DNA from: Actinokineospora pegani
GTDB taxonomy: Bacteria; Actinomycetota; Actinomycetes; Mycobacteriales; Pseudonocardiaceae
Length of the DNA: 64,000 nucleotides
Assembly: GCF_009745975.1 (NCBI RefSeq)
Contig: NZ_WHOL01000036.1
Location: 1 to 64,000, forward strand
Direction of reading: 5' to 3'
The position numbers and the translations under genes are program-made. Position 1 is the stretch's first letter. The number at the start of each line of letters is the position of its first letter. The notes under the pieces are model-generated. The model saw only the letters and a list, made by a program, of their open reading frames with translations. It did no database searches and was not told the origin of the DNA. Shown here in pieces: positions 44,379-50,875 of the stretch.

Positions 44379-45902
44379 GTGGTGCTCCGGGACGCGGTGT
44401 TGTGGGCTCTGCTGTCCGCGGGCTGCGCGCTCGCCTTCCTGCAGAGCTCCGCCCCCGCCGCCGTGCTGCTGCACCTGGTGGCGCCGATCGTCGTGCTGGC
44501 CGTCGCGATCCCCGCGAGCAGGCGGTGGCCGGGGGCGGCGGTGTTCGTGGTCAACGGCCTGTGCGCCCTCGGGCTGGCCGACCCCGACACCCCGGCGAAC
44601 GGCGCGCTGCCCGCTCTGGCCGTGACCACCTACCTGCTGGGCAGGCGCACCGCCTCGGCGCGGTCGGCGCTGGTGCTGTTCGGCGCCTGCCTGGTCGTCG
44701 ACCTGGGTGTGTGCGCCGTGCTCGGGGTCGACGCCGTGTGGTGGTTCTACGCGCTGTCCATGGTGCCGGTCGCACTGCTCCTGCCCTGGCTGGCGGGCCG
44801 TTTCCGCCGGGCGCAGGTGCGGTTGGTGCGCGGCGGGTGGGAGCGGGCGGCGATCCTCGAGCAGCGGCAGCGCTCGATCGCCGAGCAGGCCCGCCTGCGG
44901 GAGCGGACCCGCATCGCCGCCGACATGCACGACTCGCTCGGCCACCAGTTGAGCCTGATCGCCCTGCGCGCGGGCGCGCTGGAGACGTCCCCGGCACTCG
45001 ACGAGCGGGACCAGGCCGACTTCACCGCGCTGCGCCTGGCGGCCGCCGACGCGGTCGACAACCTCCGGGAGACGATCGGCGCGCTGCGCGAGGTGTCGGC
45101 CGCGCCGACCTCGGAGACCGTCGAGGAGTTGGTGCGCCGGACCGCGGCGTCGGGCGTGGCGGTCGAGTTGGCGCGCACGGGGGCGGTGCCGGACCTGTCC
45201 CCGCTGGTCGACCGGGCGGTGTACCGGGTGGTGCAGGAGTCGCTGACCAACGCGACCAAGCACGCACCCGGCAGCGCGGTTCAGATCCGCGTCACCCACA
45301 GCGAGGGGTGGACCGAAGTCCGGGTGCGGAACTCACCCCCGCCCGCCGGTCCGCTTCCTGGTCCCGTGCCGGGCAACCGGGGCCTGATCGGGCTGCGGGA
45401 GCGGGTCGAGGTGGTGGGCGGGACGCTGCGCACCGGGCCGCACGGGGGCGGGTTCGAGGTGCTGGCCTCGGTGCCGGACCGCCCGGGGGTCGCGGACCAG
45501 TCCGAGGTCGCCGTCGAGTCGGAGTCCACCCAGCAGATGGCGGCGGCGCGGCGCAGCGCCAGGCTCCGCCTGGTCGCCGCGTTCGCGGCACCCGCCGCGG
45601 TGGTGCTGTTGGCGGTCCCCTCCGCTGTCTTCCTCTACTTCCACCTGTCCACCTCCGTGTTGAACCCCGCCGACTACGAGGGGCTGGGAGTGGGCCAGCC
45701 CCGCGCGGAGTTCGCGGGTGTGTTGCCCGCGCGGGAGTTCCGCTTCGTGTCCGACGAGGTGCGTGCGACGCCGAAGCCCACCGGGGCCACCTGCGAGCAC
45801 TACCGCTCGAACAGCAACCTCCTGGCCAAGGTCGACGTGTTCCGCTTGTGCTACTCGGGGGGAAGGCTGGTCGCCAAGGACGCGCTCGTGGACCAGCGCT
45901 GA
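44379..45902 (+). CDS. NarL-type sensor histidine kinase with C-terminal membrane and outside domain
   Basis: Kinase of about 507 residues. Five or so membrane helices occupy 1-140, then HisKA_3 with RIAADMHDSLGHQLSL (phospho-His near 185) and HATPase_c with YRVVQESLTNATKHAPG, NRGLIGLRERVEVVGG and GGFEVLA to about residue 370. Unusually the protein continues: RSARLRLVAAFAAP leads into one more membrane helix (VVLLAVPSAVFLYFHL) and a 80-residue domain with cysteines (TCEHYRSN, LCYSGG), predicted outside the cell. It flanks an ABC exporter with the response regulator beyond it, so they likely form one circuit. Confidence 0.9.
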   Translation: MVLRDAVLWALLSAGCALAFLQSSAPAAVLLHLVAPIVVLAVAIPASRRWPGAAVFVVNGLCALGLADPDTPANGALPALAVTTYLLGRRTASARSALVLFGACLVVDLGVCAVLGVDAVWWFYALSMVPVALLLPWLAGRFRRAQVRLVRGGWERAAILEQRQRSIAEQARLRERTRIAADMHDSLGHQLSLIALRAGALETSPALDERDQADFTALRLAAADAVDNLRETIGALREVSAAPTSETVEELVRRTAASGVAVELARTGAVPDLSPLVDRAVYRVVQESLTNATKHAPGSAVQIRVTHSEGWTEVRVRNSPPPAGPLPGPVPGNRGLIGLRERVEVVGGTLRTGPHGGGFEVLASVPDRPGVADQSEVAVESESTQQMAAARRSARLRLVAAFAAPAAVVLLAVPSAVFLYFHLSTSVLNPADYEGLGVGQPRAEFAGVLPAREFRFVSDEVRATPKPTGATCEHYRSNSNLLAKVDVFRLCYSGGRLVAKDALVDQR

Positions 45903-45907
45903 GCAGC

Positions 45908-46681
45908 TCACGCGTCGCGCTCGCGCAGGACGGCCAAACCGGCGAAGTGCGTGATCCCGGCCCACGCCACCACGATCAGGAACGCGACGAGCGGTGGGTG
46001 GGGCTCGGCGTCGCCCAGCATGAACCCGGAGCCCGCGGTCTGCGGCAGGAACTCGTTGATCCGCGACAACACCTCGCCGCCGAGACCGACCAGCATGATG
46101 GGCGAGGCGGTGAGCGAGAAGAACAGCACGGCCAGCACACCCGCCGCCGCGCGGAGGGCGAAGGAAACACCGATCGCGATGACCGAGACCAGCGCGAGAT
46201 AAGCACCCATGGCCAGCACCTGGTAGACCGCCTCGGCGACGGCGAAAGTGGCGTGCCCGTCGAACACGACCCAGGCCACGGCCATGCCCACCACCCCGAG
46301 CGCGAAGCCGAGGACGAGTGCGACCACCGCCGCGACCACGGCCTTGGCCAGGTGCGCCCGGTGGCGCAGCGGCACCCACTGCAACGTGGTGCGCGCGCTG
46401 CCGGTCGTGTACTCGCTGGTCACCGAGGTCATGGCGAGAACGGCCAACGGGTACTGGACGAGCACCAGCGCCGCGACCGGGGCGTTGCCGACCGGTTGGA
46501 GCGGGTGGTCGTTGATCCGGGCGATGGAGCCGTAGTAGAAGGTGAACACCGCCATGAACGCGAAGGCGGCGATGACGCAGACGTAGGTTGTGCGGACCGT
46601 CCAGAGCTTGGTCCACTCCGCGGCGATCGCGCCGCGCAGGCCGCCGCCGTGGTGTTCCCGCGTTCCCCGGTCCCGGGTCAT
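45908..46681 (-). CDS. ABC-2 type transporter permease
   Basis: Membrane subunit of 257 residues with about six helices: AAEWTKLWTVRTTYVCVIAAFA at the start is typical of ABC-2 permeases (ccmB/NatB-like), and SVTSEYTTGSARTTLQWVPLR is the usual cytoplasmic loop. ATG overlaps the ATPase stop as ATGA. Ends five bases after the kinase, convergent. It exports an unknown peptide or antibiotic-like compound. Confidence 0.9.
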   Translation of the reverse strand: MTRDRGTREHHGGGLRGAIAAEWTKLWTVRTTYVCVIAAFAFMAVFTFYYGSIARINDHPLQPVGNAPVAALVLVQYPLAVLAMTSVTSEYTTGSARTTLQWVPLRHRAHLAKAVVAAVVALVLGFALGVVGMAVAWVVFDGHATFAVAEAVYQVLAMGAYLALVSVIAIGVSFALRAAAGVLAVLFFSLTASPIMLVGLGGEVLSRINEFLPQTAGSGFMLGDAEPHPPLVAFLIVVAWAGITHFAGLAVLRERDA

Positions 46682-47604
46682 GCCCCCACCTCCTTGGTCC
46701 CGTACTCCACGCTGTCAGCGGTCAGTTCCAGGTAGGCCTCCTCGAGCGAGGCGCCTGCGGCGTGCAGCCCGTGCAGGCGCACGCCCAGCTCGTGGGCGAG
46801 GTCGCCGACCTCGGCGACCGTCGCCCCCCGGACGTGGATCGCCCCGTCACCGGCGGGAGCGACCTCGACGCCGGGCCGGGCGCGTAGCCGATCGGTGAGC
46901 AGCCGCAGGTCGTCCGGGCGCGGCAGGTGCGCCCGCACCGCCGCCCGCGAGCTCTCCGCCAGCATGTCGGCCATCGGCTTGTCCGCCAGCAGCCTGCCGC
47001 GGCCGATGACCACCAGTCGATCGGCGGTCAACTGCATCTCGCTCATCAGGTGGCTGGAGAGCAACACCGTGCGGCCCTCGGCGGCCAGCGAGCGGACCAG
47101 CCCGCGCACCCAGCGCACGCCGTCGAGGTCGAGGCCGTTGATCGGCTCGTCGAAGATCAGCACCCGGGGGTCGCCGAGCAGGGCGCCCGCGATGCCCAGG
47201 CGCTGGAACATGCCGAGGGAGAAACCACCGGCGCGTTTGCGCGCCACCGAGGCCAGGCCCACCGCCGCCAGCACCTCGTCGACCCGCCGGGTCGGGACGC
47301 CGTTGCTGCGGGCCATGGCCAGCAGGTGGTTGCGGGCGGTGCGGGCCGGGTGCAGCGCCTTGGCGTCGAGGAGCGCGCCGACCTCGCGGACCGGGTGGCG
47401 CAGCGACGCGTACGGCTTGCCGTCGATGTGGGCGGTTCCGGCGCTCGGGTGGTCGAGGCCGAGGATCATCCGCATCGTGGTCGACTTGCCCGCCCCGTTC
47501 GGGCCGAGGAAACCGGTCACCCGCCCGCTCTCGACGTCGAGTGTCAGGCCGTCCACAGCGGTGGTGTCGCCATATCGTTTCGTCAGTCCCCGCAGGGTGA
47601 TCAC
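46678..47604 (-). CDS. ABC transporter ATP-binding protein
   Basis: ATPase of 308 residues. Walker A GPNGAGKST, signature FSLGMFQRL (altered from LSGGQ as in many DrrA/NatA-like subunits), Walker B VLIFDEPINGLDLDG, and a switch His in LLSSHLMSEM. The C-terminal 90 residues form the extra domain of drug-export ATPases. GTG at 47604 follows GGAGG. Coupled to the permease by ATGA and divergent from the response regulator, so it is likely controlled by it. Confidence 0.93.
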   Translation of the reverse strand: MITLRGLTKRYGDTTAVDGLTLDVESGRVTGFLGPNGAGKSTTMRMILGLDHPSAGTAHIDGKPYASLRHPVREVGALLDAKALHPARTARNHLLAMARSNGVPTRRVDEVLAAVGLASVARKRAGGFSLGMFQRLGIAGALLGDPRVLIFDEPINGLDLDGVRWVRGLVRSLAAEGRTVLLSSHLMSEMQLTADRLVVIGRGRLLADKPMADMLAESSRAAVRAHLPRPDDLRLLTDRLRARPGVEVAPAGDGAIHVRGATVAEVGDLAHELGVRLHGLHAAGASLEEAYLELTADSVEYGTKEVGA

Positions 47605-47741
47605 GTGTTTCCTCCAGGTGTCTCGATCCCGGTGAGGACAGTAGGAACCACCGCGCCCGCGCACAGTGGTCGTCCGTCATCGACGACCCCCGTCCTTCGT
47701 CAGGGGTGTCGCGTGGCGCCGCGTTCGCCAGTGCGCCTGGC

Positions 47742-47747
47742 TACACT
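47742..47747 (+). promoter_or_regulatory. -10 box of a probable leaderless promoter for the response regulator
   Basis: TACACT is followed by six bases and GTG at 47754. No ribosome site fits between them. Confidence 0.45.
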
Positions 47748-47753
47748 CCAGCG

Positions 47754-48413
47754 GTGATCAGGGTCCTGCTGGCAGACGACGAGGCGGTGATCCGGGCGGG
47801 CGTGCGCGCGATCCTGGCCAGGGACCCGGGGATCGAGGTCGTCGCCGAGGCCGCGAACGGCCACGAGGCCATCGACGCGGTCCACCGCCACCGCCCGGAC
47901 GTGGCCCTGCTCGACATCCAGATGCCCGGGCTGGACGGCCTCGCCGCCGCGGCCCGCATCCACCGCGACGCCCCCGGCACCGCCGTGGTCGTGCTGACCA
48001 CCTTCGGCGAGGACGAGTTCATCGCCCGGGCCCTGCACGAGGGCGCCGACGGCTTCCTCCTCAAATCCGGAGACCCCCGCGACCTCACGGCGGGGATCCA
48101 CGCCGTGGCCAACGGCGGCGCCTACCTCTCCTCCCAGGTGGCCGCCCGGGTGATCGCCGGTCTCCGCTCGGGCGCCATGACGGGCGCCCCCGCCGCCGAC
48201 AACCCCGTGCGCAACCTGACCCCCCGCGAACGCGACGTCCTGGCCCTGCTGGGCACGGGCCTGTCCAACGCGGAGATCGGCGCCCGCCTGCACCTGGTGG
48301 AGGGCACGGTGAAAGCTCACGTGAGCGCCATCCTGAGCACGCTCGGGGTCCGCAACCGCGTCCAAGCCGCGATCGCCGCCCACAAGGCGGGCCTGGTGAG
48401 CCGCACCCGCTGA
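47754..48413 (+). CDS. NarL/LuxR-family response regulator
   Basis: Response regulator of 219 residues. The receiver has LLADDEA, VALLDIQMPGLDG (phospho-Asp near 53), VLTTF and LLKSG with conserved Lys. The C-terminal LuxR helix-turn-helix reads LTPRERDVLALLGTGLSNAEIGARLHL and VKAHVSAILSTLGVRNR. It diverges from the ABC exporter and pairs with the sensor kinase on the other side. Autoregulation or control of the exporter is inferred from layout. Confidence 0.94.
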   Translation: MIRVLLADDEAVIRAGVRAILARDPGIEVVAEAANGHEAIDAVHRHRPDVALLDIQMPGLDGLAAAARIHRDAPGTAVVVLTTFGEDEFIARALHEGADGFLLKSGDPRDLTAGIHAVANGGAYLSSQVAARVIAGLRSGAMTGAPAADNPVRNLTPRERDVLALLGTGLSNAEIGARLHLVEGTVKAHVSAILSTLGVRNRVQAAIAAHKAGLVSRTR

Positions 48414-48469
48414 CCGTCCTCGGCGCGCGTGACCGCCCAAGAGCAGACCTGTCGGCCATGCTTGCCGAA

Positions 48470-48475
48470 TAAGGT
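48470..48475 (+). promoter_or_regulatory. -10 box of a probable leaderless promoter for a methyltransferase
   Basis: TAAGGT is followed by six bases and GTG at 48482. No ribosome site lies in between. Confidence 0.45.
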
Positions 48476-48481
48476 GGCCGC

Positions 48482-49264
48482 GTGGACCAGGACAAGCAGC
48501 TCAGGCACGCCTCGTCGTTCGGCGCGGCGGCGACCGCGTACGCCAGGCACCGCCCGGACTACGCCCAGGCGGCGGTGCGCTGGGCCCTCGAGCCCGCGGC
48601 GGGCGCGCGGGTGCTCGACCTCGGCGCAGGCACCGGGAAACTCTCCGCCACGCTGCTCGCGGTGGACGCCGACGTCACCGCGGTCGAGCCGGACCCGGCG
48701 ATGCTGGCGGAGCTGCGCAGCGCGCTGCCGGGTGTCCGCGCGCTGCCGGGCAGCGCCGAGGCGATACCGCTGCCGGACGCGTCCGTCGACGCCGTGCTGG
48801 CGGGCAACGCCATGCACTGGTTCGACATGGCCGTCGCGGGACCCGAGATCGCCAGGGTCCTGGCGCCCGGCGGCGTCCTGGCCGGCCTGTGGAACGTCGT
48901 GGACGACCAGGTCGACTGGGTCGCCGGGCTGGCGCGGGTCAGCGGGAGCGCGGCCATCGGTCCGCGTGACACGCCCACCGGCTGGCGCGCCGAGACGGCC
49001 GGGGCGCACCTGCCCAAGACCGGCGCCGCGGCGGCCCGGTTCGGCTCCCCGGAGCAGGCCGGGTTCCCGCACGGGCAGCGCCGCACCGCCGATTCCCTCG
49101 TCGCGACGCTGGCGACACGGGCGGGGATGCTGGTCATGCCGGAGCAGGAGCGAGGAGCCGCGCTCAGCCGGGTCCGCGCCTACCTCGCGGACAGGCCGGA
49201 GACCTCGGACGGTGAGTTCACCCTCCCGATGCTGACCTGCGTGCTGCGCGTCCGGCGGCTGTGA
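48482..49264 (+). CDS. Class I SAM-dependent methyltransferase
   Basis: Methyltransferase of 260 residues with FGAAATAYARHRPDYAQAAVRW before the SAM loop VLDLGAGTGKLSATL, then VEPDPAMLAELR and GSAEAIPLPDASVDAVLAGNAMHWF. These resemble the trans-aconitate/ubiquinone-like methyltransferases of actinobacteria. Substrate unknown. It lies just after the response regulator in the same direction with its own promoter. Confidence 0.88.
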   Translation: MDQDKQLRHASSFGAAATAYARHRPDYAQAAVRWALEPAAGARVLDLGAGTGKLSATLLAVDADVTAVEPDPAMLAELRSALPGVRALPGSAEAIPLPDASVDAVLAGNAMHWFDMAVAGPEIARVLAPGGVLAGLWNVVDDQVDWVAGLARVSGSAAIGPRDTPTGWRAETAGAHLPKTGAAAARFGSPEQAGFPHGQRRTADSLVATLATRAGMLVMPEQERGAALSRVRAYLADRPETSDGEFTLPMLTCVLRVRRL

Positions 49265-49521
49265 CCGGTCCGCAGTGTGAGTGCCGCGAGGTCACCTCTC
49301 ACTCGTCCTGACGACTGGGCAGCACTCCCTTGTGCACTGTCCGAAGTCGAGCACCGTGATCAAACCAAGCGCGTCACTCCGTGGAGTGGTTGTTTATTGG
49401 TGCGGCGGGGTGCCGGGGTATGCCCATGGGGCAAGGGAAGTGGGAATGGCGGGTCGCACCGGGCAGGTGTTCGGTCTCCACGTCCTGACCCGCACAGTCA
49501 TCACAACAGGAGGTGCTCGGA

Positions 49522-50280
49522 ATGACTCTTCCGGCGCGAGCTGAGGACATCGTCGGACTGACCGCGCACGACAGGTCCGGCGCCAAGGTCGGCAAGATCG
49601 GTCAGGTCTACTACGACGACCAGACGGAGCAGCCCACCTGGGCCACCGTCAACACCGGCCTCTTCGGGATGAACGAGAGCTTCGTCCCGCTGCAGAACGC
49701 CCACTCCGACGGCGACACCCTGGTCGTCGCCCACGACAAGGCGGTCATCAAGGACGCGCCGAACGTCGGGCACGACCAGCACCTCTCCGAGACCGAGGAG
49801 ATGGAGCTCTTCCGCTACTACGGCCTGGACTCCAACCGGGGGCAGACCCAGCGCGGCGTCGCCACCGACCGCCGGTCCGAGCCGGGACGCGCGGACCGCG
49901 GCAACGGCACCGCCAGCATGACCCGCTCGGAGGAGCGGCTCAACGTCGGCACCCGCACCGAGGAGACGGGCAAGGTCCGGCTGCGCAAGCACGTCGTCAC
50001 CGACGAGCAGCAGGTCGCCGTGCCGGTCCGCCGCGAGGAGGTGCGGGTCGAGCGGACGCCCCTCACCGGCGATGAGCGCGCGACGGCGGGCAAGCACACG
50101 GACTTCACCGACGCCGAGCAGGAGGTGACCCTGCACGAGGAGCGCCCCGTCGTGCGCAAGGAGACCGTGCCGGTGGAGAAGGTGCAGGTCGGCACCGAGA
50201 CGGTCACCGAGAACAAGACCGTCCGCGACAAGGTCCGCAAGGAGCAGGTCGAGGTCGACGGCGAGCACCGCAAGCGCTGA
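49522..50280 (+). CDS. PRC-barrel and DUF2382 (YsnF/AvaK-like) stress protein
   Basis: Protein of 252 residues. Residues 1-105 form a PRC-barrel (IVGLTAHDRSGAKVGKIGQVYYDD) and residues 130-250 the DUF2382 repeat (RSEERLNVGTRTEETGKVRLRKH, VPVRREEVRVERTPL, VTLHEERPVVRKETVPVEKVQVG). Such proteins are induced by general stress in many bacteria. ATG at 49522 is preceded by a full AGGAGGT; GTG at 49513 falls in the ribosome site and is rejected. The 257-bp region before it holds only the promoter; I see no other gene. Confidence 0.92.
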   Translation: MTLPARAEDIVGLTAHDRSGAKVGKIGQVYYDDQTEQPTWATVNTGLFGMNESFVPLQNAHSDGDTLVVAHDKAVIKDAPNVGHDQHLSETEEMELFRYYGLDSNRGQTQRGVATDRRSEPGRADRGNGTASMTRSEERLNVGTRTEETGKVRLRKHVVTDEQQVAVPVRREEVRVERTPLTGDERATAGKHTDFTDAEQEVTLHEERPVVRKETVPVEKVQVGTETVTENKTVRDKVRKEQVEVDGEHRKR

Positions 50281-50296
50281 GCGGACCGGCGCGCTG

Positions 50297-50338
50297 ACGC
50301 GGGTGCCCCCGGCCCACTTGGGCTGGGGGCACCCGCGT
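50297..50338 (+). terminator. Strong hairpin terminator after the DUF2382 gene
   Basis: ACGCGGGTGCCCCC pairs perfectly with GGGGGCACCCGCGT (14 bp), with an inner GCCCA/TGGGC stem closing the loop. It begins 17 bases after the stop codon. It can also stop transcription from the convergent gene on the other side. Confidence 0.8.
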
Positions 50339-50398
50339 GTCCAGCCCAGCTCATCACACGGCCTGGCTGTGGCGCCCTGGGTGGTCGGTGGCGACCGG

Positions 50399-50875
50399 TC
50401 AGGAGGCGAGGACCTGCGGGGACAACACCTTCAGCATCGAGTTGGCCCACGTGAGCTGGCGCAGCGTCTGCGGGTGGCAGCGCTGGGCCAGGGCGAGCAG
50501 GTCGCCATCGCCCGCGACCTGCGCGCCCTGGGCGAGCAGCTCCCAGTCCAGCGAGACACCGGCGGCCTTGCGGTGCAGTCTGCGCAGGTCGGCCAGCAGC
50601 AGTATCCCAGGTGTGGACCTGTGCACGGCGAGCCTGCTGAGCGAGCGGCGCGCCGGGGCCAGCCGACTCGTGCCGATGTCGGCGCGCAGTCGCAGCCCGA
50701 ACGACGTCCCGGCCGCCGCCAGCTCGTGGAGGTGTCCGTGCGACCACCGGAGCAGGTCGTTGGCGACGTGGTGCACCTCGTGCTCCACCTGGTGGCGGTC
50801 GGCGACCGCCACCAGGTCGCGGGCGAGGGCGGACTCTGAGCGGTGCAGTTCGCGGATGGCCAGGCCCAGCTTCAT
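50399..50875 (-). CDS. Conserved helical protein coupled to the molybdopterin oxidoreductase
   Basis: Protein of 158 residues, all-helical and rich in His and Arg: RHQVEHEVHHVANDLLRWSH holds several His pairs, and the end reads QTLRQLTWANSMLKVLSPQ. The ATG overlaps the oxidoreductase stop as ATGA. Its pattern of spaced His/Glu resembles a metal-binding four-helix bundle, but I cannot place it in a known family. The tight linkage suggests it serves the molybdoenzyme. Confidence 0.75.
   Translation of the reverse strand: MKLGLAIRELHRSESALARDLVAVADRHQVEHEVHHVANDLLRWSHGHLHELAAAGTSFGLRLRADIGTSRLAPARRSLSRLAVHRSTPGILLLADLRRLHRKAAGVSLDWELLAQGAQVAGDGDLLALAQRCHPQTLRQLTWANSMLKVLSPQVLAS

Noticed and set aside
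49381-49430. A possible SigB-type stress promoter (GTTT and GGGTAT) before the DUF2382 gene
   Set aside because: GTTT at 49392 and GGGTAT at 49416 are 20 bases apart, longer than the 14-16 usual for this promoter class. I could not support the call.
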